Positions 15,773 through 23,995 of a DNA stretch of 64,000 bases are shown piece by piece. Below the pieces are notes generated by a model. That model made no database searches. It was given only the letters and a program-made list of their open reading frames with translations, and was not told the DNA's origin. How positions within the stretch are numbered: position 1 is the first letter of the stretch; each line of letters begins with the position of its first letter. The stretch covers positions 8,246,001 through 8,310,000 of the forward strand of contig NZ_CP106798.1 in the NCBI RefSeq assembly GCF_025642155.1, given 5' to 3'. The stretch is from Streptomyces sp. HUAS 15-9 (GTDB taxonomy: Bacteria; Actinomycetota; Actinomycetes; Streptomycetales; Streptomycetaceae). The translations under genes were made by a program, and so were the position numbers.

Positions 15773-16398
15773 GGTGCCGCTGGATCTGGGGCGCCCAGTT
15801 CGCGCAGGATGTCGAAGGCGCGCAGCAGCGGTGCCGGGCCCGAGTCCTCGATGCCCGAGGCACGGCGTGCGCGGCGGGTCCGTAGTACCGCTCGCACCGC
15901 CGACAGGGCTCCGCACGCGATCACGGCTGCCCTGAGGTCGGCGTCGGGCGTGTCCGGCGGCAGACGGCGCAGCACCAGAGCCGTCAGGAGCTCCTCGAAG
16001 TCCGAGAAGGCCTGTACGAGCCGTGTCGTGACGACGTTCTCGATGTCCTCCAGCGGGTGGCTGAGAGCGGTCAGCGTGGACGCGGCGAACGGCTTCGCGG
16101 CCGCCAGCAGGGCGTTGCACACCGCGTCCAGCGGATCCTCGTCGGCGGGCCGCTCGGCCAGGGCGTTCTCGACATATGCGAACAGTTCGACGCCGCCCGG
16201 CAGCAGCAGCGCCTCCTTGCTGTCGAAGTAGCGGAAGAACGTCCGCACGGAGACGTTCGCGTAAGCGGCGATGTCCGCGACGGTGGTGCCTTCGAAGCCA
16301 CGCTCCTTGAACAGGCGCGCACCGCCTTCGAGCAGCAGGCGCCGCGTCTCCTCCTTCTTGCGTTCACGCAGTCCCGCGGGGGCGTTCTCACTCGGCAT
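15733..16398 (-). CDS. TetR-family repressor, divergent from the MMPL transporter
   Basis: 221 residues from ATG 16398 (MPSENAPAGLRERKKEETRR), with GGAGG 9 bases upstream. The N-terminal HTH is typical: LFKERGFEGTTVADIAAYAN followed by VSVRTFFRYFDSKEALL at about residues 30-65. The C-terminal domain (SHPLEDIENVVTTRLVQAFS and beyond) is ligand-binding and variable. The 204-base region to the divergent MMPL gene carries two related double palindromes and a third dyad, so it very likely represses both itself and the transporter until an effector, perhaps a lipid or drug, binds. Confidence 0.88.
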   Translation of the reverse strand: MPSENAPAGLRERKKEETRRLLLEGGARLFKERGFEGTTVADIAAYANVSVRTFFRYFDSKEALLLPGGVELFAYVENALAERPADEDPLDAVCNALLAAAKPFAASTLTALSHPLEDIENVVTTRLVQAFSDFEELLTALVLRRLPPDTPDADLRAAVIACGALSAVRAVLRTRRARRASGIEDSGPAPLLRAFDILRELGAPDPAAPHDAGGVMASPSS

Positions 16399-16428
16399 GT
16401 CAGGAAGCCTCCGACATGGTGTCCCGGC

Positions 16429-16449
16429 TGTCAATTGACACGCGTGTCA
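16429..16449. promoter_or_regulatory. TetR operator, proximal to the repressor gene
   Basis: TGTCAATTGACACGCGTGTCA contains two overlapping perfect palindromes, TGTCAATTGACA (16429-16440) and TGACACGCGTGTCA (16436-16449). A related 21-base copy lies at 16531-16551 (17 of 21 identical). Such overlapping dyads suit cooperative binding of two TetR dimers. Confidence 0.75.
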
Positions 16450-16530
16450 TGAACAACGAGTGGGGTGCGTGCCGGGTCGCCGACGTCCGGCGGAGTGCGT
16501 ACGGGGTCCCCGACGCACATGTGCCCATGA

Positions 16531-16551
16531 TGCCAATTGTCATGCGTGCCA
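16531..16551. promoter_or_regulatory. TetR operator, proximal to the MMPL gene
   Basis: TGCCAATTGTCATGCGTGCC plus a final A (16531-16551) repeats the 16429-16449 operator with four mismatches. It covers the -35 element of the transporter promoter, explaining repression. Confidence 0.7.
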
Positions 16552-16566
16552 CTTTGTCTCTAGAGT
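16537..16566 (+). promoter_or_regulatory. Promoter of the MMPL transporter operon
   Basis: TTGTCA at 16537-16542 and TAGAGT at 16561-16566, 18 bases apart, resemble a vegetative -35/-10 pair. The start of transcription would fall near 16573, inside the dyad GTGTCAC-TC-GTGACAC (16569-16584), about 30 bases before the GTG at 16603. Confidence 0.6.
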
Positions 16567-16568
16567 TC

Positions 16569-16584
16569 GTGTCACTCGTGACAC
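16569..16584. promoter_or_regulatory. Third dyad at the transcription start of the MMPL gene
   Basis: GTGTCAC (16569-16575) and GTGACAC (16578-16584) form a perfect inverted repeat with a 2-base spacer. It uses the same GTGTCA core as the two upstream operators and sits just downstream of the proposed -10. Confidence 0.6.
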
Positions 16585-16602
16585 TTTCCTTGGGAGACCA
16601 CC

Positions 16603-18825
16603 GTGCCCCGACCCCAGCAACCGTTCCTGGAACCGGCTGAACCGGCTGAACCGGCGGACGCCGACCGGCACCGGCAGACCACCGAGGTTCCCGCTGCCCG
16701 ATCCGGGCTCGGTCGCCTCGGGGCTCTCTGTGCCCGGCGCCCGGTGACGGTGATCGCCCTCTGGCTGCTCGTCCTGGCCGCCGCCCTCGCGGGACGCCAT
16801 ATCGCCTCGCCCACCTTCAGCGACCAGGTCAGCCTGCCCGGCACCACCTCCCACACCGGCGCCGACCTGCTCGCCACCTCGATGCCCGAAGCCGGCCGGC
16901 CCAACGGCAAGGTGGTCTTCCACACCGACTCCGGCACCGTGGCCGGGCAGCGGTCCGCACTGGACCGGACGCTGACGGACCTGCGCGACCTCCCGCACGT
17001 CACTTCGGTCTCCGCGCCGGTGACCAGCGGCGACGGACGCACGGCCTACACCGCGGTCTCCTTCGACCGGCAGCTCAAGGACCTCGGCCACGCCTACACC
17101 GCCCAACTGGACACCGCCACCGAGCCGGCCCGGGCGGCGGGGCTCGGTGTCGCATACGGCGGTGACCTCGAACAGGTCGTCCGAACCCCCGCCAACGACA
17201 AGCTGAGCGAGATCGTCGGCATGGTCACCGCTCTCGCGATCCTGCTGCTCGCCTTCGGCAGCGTCCTCGCCGCCCTGCTGCCCCTGGTGACCGCGCTGAT
17301 CAGCGTCGGTGTGGGCCTGGGCGTCGTCGGCATCGTCGCCGCCACCACGTCCTTCGCGACGTCCGCCACCACACTGGCCACCATGATCGGACTGGGCGTG
17401 GGCATCGACTACGCCCTGTTCCTGACCACCCGCTTCCGACAGGACCTCATCGACGGCCACGGCCCGGTCGAGGCCGCCGCCCGCACCGCACGCACCAGCG
17501 GACGTGCCGTTCTCGTGGCGGCGGTGACCGTCGCCGTCGCGATGCTCAGTCTCTACGCGTGCGGGTTGACTTTCATCGGCAAGCTCGGCCTCGCGGCCAC
17601 CGTCGCCGTGATCGTCACCGCTGCCGCCGCCCTCACTCTGGTGCCGGCGGCACTGGGCCTGGTCGGCCGGTACATCGACCGGGCGCGTCTGCGCCGCCGC
17701 CCGGTCGCCGAGCGCGCGGGCGAACGCGACGGCTGGCACCGCTACGCGGAACTGGTCGCCCGGCGGCCCTGGACGTTTCTCGCCGTCGGTCTCGCCGTGC
17801 TCACCGTCTGCGCGGCGCCGCTGATGTCGATGCGCCTCGGGCATGTCGACGCCGGCGCGGACCGGCCGGGCAGCAGCACCCGTACCGCGTACGACTGGAT
17901 CGCGGACGCGCCCGGTCGAGGCTTCGGACCGGGTGCGAACGGCCAGGTCGTCACCGTCGTCGACCTCCGCCACACGGACACGTCGACCGACCGCATCGCC
18001 GACGACGTCACGCGGGCCCTGAAGGACACGCGGGGAGTGGCGTCGTACACCTCCGTCCGGCCGAGCGGCGACGGCCGGATCCTCGTCACCACCCTGACGC
18101 CGACCACGGGTCCGCAGGACGCCGCCACCGGCGCCCTGCTCGAGACCCTGTCCGCGCAGACACTGCCGAAAGCCCTCGACGGTACCGGCGCCCGCGCCTA
18201 CCTCACCGGCACCGTGGCGGGCCAGGCCGACTTCCGCAGCACGGTCAGCGAGCGGCTGCCGATCGTCATCGGCATCGTCCTGGTCCTCGCCTTCCTGCTG
18301 CTCATGGCGGTCTTCCGCAGCGTGGTGATCCCGCTCAAGGCCGTCTTCCTGAACCTGTTCACGACCGCCGCGTCCTACGGCGTCCTGGTCGCCGTCTTCC
18401 AGTGGGGCCGGGGCGACTTTCTGCTGGGCCTGTCGGAGCCGGTGCCGATCGAGTCGTACGTGCCGATGATGATGTTCGCGATCGTCTTCGGGCTCTCCAT
18501 GGACTACGAGATCTTCCTGCTCTCCCGGATCGCCGAGACCTGGCAGCGCACGCGGGACAACCGGCTCGCGGTCGGCGAGGGGCTGTCCGCGACTGCGCGG
18601 GTGATCTCCAGTGCTGCCTTCATCATGACGGCGGTGTTCCTGTCCTTCACCGCCTCGCCGACCGTGGTTGTGAAGATGCTCGCCCTGGGGCTGGCGATCA
18701 GTGTGATCCTGGATGCGACCGTGGTCCGCCTGATCCTGGTGCCGTCCGCCATGTTCCTTATGGGGCGGGCCAATTGGTGGATGCCCCGCCGCCTCGACCG
18801 CGTGCTTCCGCGCCTGCACGCCTGA
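16603..18825 (+). CDS. MMPL/RND-family membrane transporter
   Basis: 740 residues from GTG 16603, with GGGAGA about 7 bases upstream. It has the two-fold MMPL plan: a first helix near residue 50 (VTVIALWLLVLAAALAG), a large extracytoplasmic loop, and five more helices including GLGVGIDYALFLTTRFRQDL near 263. The second half repeats this, with IVFGLSMDYEIFLLSRI near 626. The Asp-Tyr pair in each (GIDYALF, SMDYEIF) is the proton-relay signature. The protein is complete. MMPL proteins export lipids, siderophores or drugs. It is divergent from TetR and followed after 87 bases by a DUF2993 lipid-binding protein, which favours a lipid-type substrate. Confidence 0.9.
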   Translation: MPRPQQPFLEPAEPAEPADADRHRQTTEVPAARSGLGRLGALCARRPVTVIALWLLVLAAALAGRHIASPTFSDQVSLPGTTSHTGADLLATSMPEAGRPNGKVVFHTDSGTVAGQRSALDRTLTDLRDLPHVTSVSAPVTSGDGRTAYTAVSFDRQLKDLGHAYTAQLDTATEPARAAGLGVAYGGDLEQVVRTPANDKLSEIVGMVTALAILLLAFGSVLAALLPLVTALISVGVGLGVVGIVAATTSFATSATTLATMIGLGVGIDYALFLTTRFRQDLIDGHGPVEAAARTARTSGRAVLVAAVTVAVAMLSLYACGLTFIGKLGLAATVAVIVTAAAALTLVPAALGLVGRYIDRARLRRRPVAERAGERDGWHRYAELVARRPWTFLAVGLAVLTVCAAPLMSMRLGHVDAGADRPGSSTRTAYDWIADAPGRGFGPGANGQVVTVVDLRHTDTSTDRIADDVTRALKDTRGVASYTSVRPSGDGRILVTTLTPTTGPQDAATGALLETLSAQTLPKALDGTGARAYLTGTVAGQADFRSTVSERLPIVIGIVLVLAFLLLMAVFRSVVIPLKAVFLNLFTTAASYGVLVAVFQWGRGDFLLGLSEPVPIESYVPMMMFAIVFGLSMDYEIFLLSRIAETWQRTRDNRLAVGEGLSATARVISSAAFIMTAVFLSFTASPTVVVKMLALGLAISVILDATVVRLILVPSAMFLMGRANWWMPRRLDRVLPRLHA

Positions 18826-18912
18826 CCTTGGGCCGGTCGCCGCGTCATTGCCCGCCCGCCTGCACGCCCGCCCGCCGTCCCGTCCGATCCCGACCCGACC
18901 GAACCGGAGTAC

Positions 18913-19650
18913 GTGACCTTGAACCGTCGTAGGAAGACCATCATCGCTCTCGCGGGCGCCGCCGCCGTGGCCGTAGCCGTCTGCGCCACGAATCTGGTGG
19001 TCGAGCACCAGGCCGAACAACGGGTGGCCGAGGTGGCGAGCTGCCGGCTGAAGCCGCGTGGGCCGGTACAGGCCGACCTCACCACCCCCCTTGCCGGGCT
19101 TCGGGCCCTCGGCGGTGACGTCGGTGACGTCGATGTCCATGCCGAAGGGGTGCGGCGCCAGGACGTCGTGATGGACGTCGCCGTCTCCCTGAAGGGCGTC
19201 ACGACGGACGGCGCCAGCGACGGCGGCACCGCCGACGCCACCATCGGCTACGACCAGCTCGACCGGCACATGGGCTCGCTGGGCGACGGGCTGACACCGG
19301 GCGGCCGGGACGGCGACCTCACCCTCAGCGGAAGCGTCGGCAGCCTGGGCCTGCCCGTCACCGTCGTCGCGAAGCTGTCGACCCGGACGAACGCGGTCAC
19401 CATCACCCCGACAACCGTGACGGTCCTCGGGCGCAGCGTCCCGGTCGACGATCTGACCGCCCTGCCGGCCGCCGCCCGCCTGAAGAACGAGCTGAAGCCA
19501 CGCACCGTCGCCGTCACCGGACTGCCCCGGGGTGTCGCCCTGACATCGGCGCACGCCGGGGACGACGGCTTGGTCCTGGACTTCTCGATAGCGCGCCGGA
19601 CGGCTCAGGGCACGAGCAACCGTTCCAAGGCCGGCTGCGCGGCGGCGTGA
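18913..19650 (+). CDS. DUF2993 (LmeA-like) lipid-binding lipoprotein or anchored protein
   Basis: 245 residues from GTG 18913; the in-frame TTG at 18919 is better spaced (9 bases) from GGAG at 18906-18909 and may be the real start. One N-terminal hydrophobic segment (TIIALAGAAAVAVAVCATNL) acts as anchor or signal; the Cys in it lacks a full lipobox. The rest is beta-rich with the DUF2993 pattern: VVEHQAEQRVAEVASC, then DVDVHAEGVRRQDVVMDVAV and IGYDQLDRHMGSLGDGL. The mycobacterial relative LmeA binds phospholipid in the periplasm. Its place after an MMPL transporter suggests it receives or delivers a lipid substrate. Confidence 0.8.
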   Translation: MTLNRRRKTIIALAGAAAVAVAVCATNLVVEHQAEQRVAEVASCRLKPRGPVQADLTTPLAGLRALGGDVGDVDVHAEGVRRQDVVMDVAVSLKGVTTDGASDGGTADATIGYDQLDRHMGSLGDGLTPGGRDGDLTLSGSVGSLGLPVTVVAKLSTRTNAVTITPTTVTVLGRSVPVDDLTALPAAARLKNELKPRTVAVTGLPRGVALTSAHAGDDGLVLDFSIARRTAQGTSNRSKAGCAAA

Positions 19651-19712
19651 CCCGCCCGGCCGGCCCGGAGATCGTTTGAATAAGTCAGGAAAAAATGACG
19701 CTATCCAAACAC

Positions 19713-19740
19713 TTGACCGACTCCAGAAAAGAGTTACGTT
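19713..19740 (+). promoter_or_regulatory. Promoter of the ATPase-Fur operon
   Basis: TTGACC at 19713-19718 and TACGTT at 19735-19740, 16 bases apart, in a locally AT-rich stretch (19675-19750) that stands out from its surroundings. Transcription would begin about 30 bases before the ATG at 19779. Confidence 0.55.
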
Positions 19741-19778
19741 TTCAGCAGTGCTTATGTCCGTTTCTCGAAGGCGCCCCC

Positions 19779-20270
19779 ATGTACCGCGCAGTTTCCCCCG
19801 AGCCCCTGTCGGCGGCGGGGGTGGAATCGTTCGTGGCCGGACCCTGGGCGCTCCCCTGGTCCTCGACGGCTTGCGCCCGGGCGCGGTCGGCCATGCGTGA
19901 CGTGCTCCCTCGATGGGGCCTCGCCGGACTCGTCCCGACCGCCGAACTGCTGGTCAGCGAGCTGGTGTGCAATGCGCTACGGCATGCCGTCGGCCCGCTG
20001 AGCCTCACGCTCGAGCGCGTGTCGGCGGTGCGCTGCGTGGTCACCGACGGCTCTTCGGACCTTCCCCGCCCGACCGACGCCGATGTCGAGGACGAGAGCG
20101 GCCGCGGACTCACGCTCGTGGACACGCTGGCCGCGCGCTGGGGCTGCGAGCCTGGGCCGGTGGGCAAGAGCGTGTGGTTCGAGCTCTCCGCGGACGTGGA
20201 CCCACCTCGGGTGGGCGGAAGCGACGCCCCGGACTGCCCGCAGGCGGCTGGGACCGGAAGGTCGGGGTGA
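19779..20270 (+). CDS. HATPase_c_2 ATP-binding protein (RsbW/anti-sigma-factor-kinase-like)
   Basis: 163 residues from ATG 19779 (MYRAVSPEPLSAAGVESF), with GAAGG 8 bases upstream; an earlier in-frame ATG at 19695 has no ribosome site. The GHKL ATPase motifs are present: N-box ELLVSELVCNALRHA near residues 53-67 and G1/G2 region DESGRGLTLVDTLAARWG near 105-122. Streptomyces has many such single-domain ATP-binding regulators. It is unusual that this one shares an operon with a Fur-family repressor (1-base gap), which would tie its activity to metal or peroxide status. Confidence 0.82.
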   Translation: MYRAVSPEPLSAAGVESFVAGPWALPWSSTACARARSAMRDVLPRWGLAGLVPTAELLVSELVCNALRHAVGPLSLTLERVSAVRCVVTDGSSDLPRPTDADVEDESGRGLTLVDTLAARWGCEPGPVGKSVWFELSADVDPPRVGGSDAPDCPQAAGTGRSG

Positions 20271-20271
20271 C

Positions 20272-20715
20272 ATGACAGCCGCGGCGGAGGCCGAGGAGCC
20301 GATGGCACTGGCCGCGGCGCGATTGCGGTCGGCAGGGATGCGGGTGACCGCTCCGCGGATGGCGATGCTGATGGCCGTCCACGAGTCGGCCGGCCACCTC
20401 GACGCCGACACCCTGCGCGAGCGCGCCCAACGGGTCACCGGCCGGCTGTCCCTGCAGGCCACCTACAACGTGCTGCGCGCCCTCACCGACGCCGGACTGG
20501 TCCGCTGCACTCAGATCGCCGGCCACCCCGCGCGCTACGAGACCGAACGCCACGACAATCACCACCACTTCGTGTGCCGCCACTGCGGCCACATCCGCGA
20601 CGTCAAGTGCGCGAAAGGCGCGGCCCCTTGCATGGACCCGCAACTGCCCGAGGAGTACGACACACAAGAGGCCGCGGTGACGTTCTGGGGCCTGTGCCCC
20701 GGCTGCCGGGACTAG
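20272..20715 (+). CDS. Fur-family metal-dependent repressor
   Basis: 147 residues. The winged HTH (ARLRSAGMRVTAPRMAMLMA to LQATYNVLRALTDAGL) fills the N-terminal half. The dimer/metal half has HDNHHHFVCRHCGHIRDVKC, with the CxxC zinc pair and the His-rich metal site, and ends CPGCRD with a second CxxC. The sequence is closest to the FurA/CatR/PerR subgroup, which senses iron or peroxide and often controls catalase; no catalase gene is adjacent, so the target is open. It starts 1 base after the ATPase stop. Its TAG shares bases with the convergent GMC gene stop (CTAG at 20712-20715). Confidence 0.88.
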   Translation: MTAAAEAEEPMALAAARLRSAGMRVTAPRMAMLMAVHESAGHLDADTLRERAQRVTGRLSLQATYNVLRALTDAGLVRCTQIAGHPARYETERHDNHHHFVCRHCGHIRDVKCAKGAAPCMDPQLPEEYDTQEAAVTFWGLCPGCRD

Positions 20716-22547
20716 ACACGCTCCAGATACGCCCCCGTGATCGCCAGGGCCGCCGCCATGATGCTCAGCTGCGGATTCACCTCGGGGCAGCCGGGGAGTA
20801 CGGCCGCGTCCGCGATCAACACCCCTTGGATGCCGCGCAGTTGTCCGTTCGCGTCCGCCGGGAAGCGCTGTGGGTCCGCTCCCGCGGCCACCGTGCCCGT
20901 GGGGTGGTAGGCCGAGAGGTGGAGCTGGCGGGCACTCGTGTCGGCGAGGACGGTGTCCAGTTCCGTGAGGGTGTGTACCCGGGGCGTCCTGGGGACGCCG
21001 GTGAGTACCTCCTCGGCGCCCGCGGCGAACAGGAGCTCGCCCATGGCGCGTACCGCCCGCAGCAGACGGCCGGCGTCGCGGTCGTCGAGGTCGTAGCGGA
21101 GCAGGGTGCGGTCACGGCCGTGGACACGGCCCGACGGCCGGTCGGCGATCATCGCGCCGAGGGTGGCGAGTCGGTCGGCGCCCTCCAGTTCGCGGCGCAG
21201 CTCGGCGCCCAGCCCGGGCAGCACGAACGAGCCCATGCCGGGCGGGGTGGCGGTGGCCTCGATGAGGACCCCCGCGCCGTGATGCTCCTCCACGCCGACG
21301 CTCTGCAGCACGCCCTCCCAGGCGGTGACCGGTTCGGCGAAGCGCCCGGCGACGCTCGTGGCCGGGTGCACGCTGAGGTTGCGGCCGAGCCGGGGGTGTC
21401 CGCCCAGGCCCGAACGGCGCAACAACGACGGTGACTGCAGCGCGCCCGCGGCGACGACGACCAACGGGGCGAGGATCTCGAAGGGGTCATCGTCGCGGCG
21501 TACGCGCACGCCTGCCGCACGCGACCCCCCGGGCCGGTCCCGGTCGACGAGGACGCGCTCAACCCGCGCACCGGTCACGATGCGGGCACCGGCGGCGCAG
21601 GCGTCGGGCAGCACGGACAGCTGCACGCTCTGCTTGGCACCGGTCGGACAGCCCACGACACACTGGCAAGACCCCTTGCACCCGGGCGCGTTGCGACGCA
21701 GGGGCGCGGCACGCCAGCCGAGCGTATGTGCCCCGGTGAGCGCGAGGCTGCCGTTGTTGCCGAGGACGTCCACGGGCTGGGTGGCCACGCGCAGGGAACG
21801 CTCGACCTCGTCGAGGCGACCACCGAAGTCGTCGGCGAGGGCGAAGCCGAAGTCCTTGCTCCAGCGGGCCAGGACATGGTCCGGAGTGCGGTAGCAGGTA
21901 CCGGAGTTGACGACCGTCGTACCACCGACGGCTCGGCCGACCGGTAGCAGTAGCGGAGGGCGGCCGACAGCGATGGTCGCTCCGCCGTCCCGGTAGAGCT
22001 CCGTGAACCGCTCCAGGGGCGTGCGCCGTCCGAACCACTCGGTGGAGTAGTGCTCGCCCTCTTCCAGGACGACGACGTCGAGCCCGGCCCGGGCCAGGGT
22101 CCGCGCGGCCATGGCTCCGCCCGCCCCCGAACCTATGACGACGGCGTCGGCGGTGGAGCGCGCGGGCCATGCGTGTGCGGACGTGCAGTCGAGCGGAGGG
22201 TCCTGGCGGGTGAGGCCGGGGGCAGTGGGGCCGTCGTGGAGCATCCGCTCCGTGCCGGCCGCGAGGAGGACGGGTACCTTGAGCACGTCCAGGAGCGGGC
22301 GCAGCGACGGCCGTGCGTCGAGTCCCCGGAGCACGGACTCGCGCTCGTGAGGCGTGAGCGTGGCCAGTGCGCGCCCGGTCCGGGCCAGCGCGTAGACGTC
22401 CAGGCCGCGCGCAGCCGCCCGTAGACCGGCCCGGGCGGGAAGCGGCATCGAGGCGAGGACCGTCTCCAGCCTCGCGGGGACGCGTGCGGTCCAGTCCGAG
22501 GTGCCTTCGTCGGCGATCAGGGCGGCCACTAGGCCGTCGAGGCTCAT
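20712..22547 (-). CDS. GMC-family FAD-dependent oxidoreductase with Cys-rich insert
   Basis: 611 residues from ATG 22547, overlapping the upstream gene by ATGA. After ~130 helical residues comes the FAD dinucleotide fold VVIGSGAGGAMAARTLARAG. RAVGGTTVVNSGTCYRTPD is the second GMC signature region. A Cys-rich segment CKGSCQCVVGCPTGAKQS near 285 has four Cys, as in a subgroup resembling long-chain alcohol oxidases, and may hold a cluster or disulfides. The C-terminus has the GMC active-site region YHPTGTVAAGADP with catalytic His and the closing CPEVNPQLSIMAAALAI. It probably oxidises an alcohol or steroid-like substrate; the unknown partner gene may deliver it. Confidence 0.85.
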   Translation of the reverse strand: MSLDGLVAALIADEGTSDWTARVPARLETVLASMPLPARAGLRAAARGLDVYALARTGRALATLTPHERESVLRGLDARPSLRPLLDVLKVPVLLAAGTERMLHDGPTAPGLTRQDPPLDCTSAHAWPARSTADAVVIGSGAGGAMAARTLARAGLDVVVLEEGEHYSTEWFGRRTPLERFTELYRDGGATIAVGRPPLLLPVGRAVGGTTVVNSGTCYRTPDHVLARWSKDFGFALADDFGGRLDEVERSLRVATQPVDVLGNNGSLALTGAHTLGWRAAPLRRNAPGCKGSCQCVVGCPTGAKQSVQLSVLPDACAAGARIVTGARVERVLVDRDRPGGSRAAGVRVRRDDDPFEILAPLVVVAAGALQSPSLLRRSGLGGHPRLGRNLSVHPATSVAGRFAEPVTAWEGVLQSVGVEEHHGAGVLIEATATPPGMGSFVLPGLGAELRRELEGADRLATLGAMIADRPSGRVHGRDRTLLRYDLDDRDAGRLLRAVRAMGELLFAAGAEEVLTGVPRTPRVHTLTELDTVLADTSARQLHLSAYHPTGTVAAGADPQRFPADANGQLRGIQGVLIADAAVLPGCPEVNPQLSIMAAALAITGAYLERV

Positions 22548-23995
22548 CGGGTGCCCACCTCCGCGTGGGCCGTGCCGTCGAGCGTCCACTCGGCCTCGGT
22601 GCGCCAGCCGCCGAGCCACCAGCGTTCCAGCAGGATGTGTGCGTCGGCGCGCTCGCTGTTGCGGCAGACTGCGTGGGTGCCGTCCGGGTCGGTGTAGTCC
22701 AGGGTGAGCGTGCGGTCCTCGGGCTGGGTGACCTCGACGCGGACCCGGCGCAGGCCGGCGCGGCCGGTGGTCGTCCAGGTGGGCAGGCCGATGGCGGTAC
22801 GGAACCGTCCCAGGCCCGCCCAGCCGAGCGCGGGGCGCTCCGGGCGGCGCGGCCAGGTGCGGTCGCCTCGGCGCAGGCGGAGGAAGACCATGGGCGGCAG
22901 CCGGCGCAGACCGGGGCGCATGGAGACGGCGGCGACGATCTCCAGGACGTCCCCGCCACCGAGGTCCGCGTGCAACCAGGCCCAGCGGCGGGCATTGCCG
23001 TGACCGTAGATCCGAGCGGAGGCGCCCGGCGCCGAGGAGAGCTTCAGTGTCGTGTCGTCATGGGTGAACGTCCCGTCGTAGAAGGCCCGGGCGGCCGGGA
23101 GGATCTGGGCGGCGGGCAGCAGCTGCCGACGCCAGGACCATCGGGGGAAGGTGAACAGCGGCGCGTCCGCGGGGTGTTCGGCGAGATCCCAGCGCAGGGC
23201 GCCGTTCTCCGCCGAGCCGGTCAGACGTCCGCGGGTCGCCGTGACCCCGTCGGCGCCGAATCCGGCATCGTCCGCGGTCCACCGGGCGGGGCCGAAGCGG
23301 GCGTGCCGCACGGGCCCGACCTTGGGGAACACCGCGGCCCAGCCGTGCGCGTACGGCTCGGACCCGTCGGCGGGCGCGGTGAGTTCGTGGTGGAGCCACA
23401 CCCCGCTGCCGGTCGACGGGTCGGTGACGGTGGTGTACCAGACCTCGGTACGGCCGGGCTCGCCCTTCCAGCGGGGCGCGAGGAACGCGCCGGGTTCCTC
23501 CCGCCGTGGAAAGCGGAAACTCGCGAGGAACGGAACGAGCTGCGTGGCCAGGGGAAAACGAAGCGTCCCGGTGCCGACCCGCGTACCGTCCTCGTACAGC
23601 GTGTACGGCAGTACGGTCATCGAGGCCACGGGCCTGCGCGGTGTCACGGACTTCCAGCCGTCGAGCGTCAGCCGGCGGCCTTCGGCGGTGAACGCGATGC
23701 GATAGCGGATACGGCGCCGAGCCAGCGGTGAGATCTCCAACTCACCCTCGGCGCCCGCGTCGTCGGCCCAGCCCGCGATCCGTACGCGGCCGGAGGCACG
23801 GGCCTCTGTCGTCCCCGTCAGCCGCATGACACGACCCGCCGAGACCCTCAGGTCCAGGCGGACGCGGCGGGTGCGGTCCTCGGTGTCGAGCCGCAGCGTG
23901 CCGAGCATCGTCTCGGTGAAGACGGTGCCGCGCGCGGGGGTGTTGCCACTCGTGCCCGTGTCCGTGTCCCTGTCCGAGGGGACGTCCGTGCTCAT
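22544..23995 (-). CDS. Conserved protein of unknown function, partner of the GMC oxidoreductase
   Basis: 483 residues. I do not recognise the family with certainty. It is beta-rich, with many W/Y/R positions (GKPVSS-like motifs are absent), for example TEVWYTTVTDPSTGSGVWLH, PRWSWRRQLLPAAQ and RRWAWLHADLGGGDVLEIVA. The general look is of a two-domain lipocalin-like or carotenoid-hydratase-like (CrtC/AttH) barrel, which suits a hydrophobic ligand; this is tentative. There is no signal peptide or membrane segment. It overlaps both neighbours by ATGA, so FadR-like regulator, this protein and GMC oxidoreductase are one translationally coupled operon. Confidence 0.7.
   Translation of the reverse strand: MSTDVPSDRDTDTGTSGNTPARGTVFTETMLGTLRLDTEDRTRRVRLDLRVSAGRVMRLTGTTEARASGRVRIAGWADDAGAEGELEISPLARRRIRYRIAFTAEGRRLTLDGWKSVTPRRPVASMTVLPYTLYEDGTRVGTGTLRFPLATQLVPFLASFRFPRREEPGAFLAPRWKGEPGRTEVWYTTVTDPSTGSGVWLHHELTAPADGSEPYAHGWAAVFPKVGPVRHARFGPARWTADDAGFGADGVTATRGRLTGSAENGALRWDLAEHPADAPLFTFPRWSWRRQLLPAAQILPAARAFYDGTFTHDDTTLKLSSAPGASARIYGHGNARRWAWLHADLGGGDVLEIVAAVSMRPGLRRLPPMVFLRLRRGDRTWPRRPERPALGWAGLGRFRTAIGLPTWTTTGRAGLRRVRVEVTQPEDRTLTLDYTDPDGTHAVCRNSERADAHILLERWWLGGWRTEAEWTLDGTAHAEVGTR

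Noticed and set aside
16540..19554. 1004-residue minus-strand open frame
   Set aside because: It is antisense to the MMPL transporter and DUF2993 gene and has no recognisable motif.
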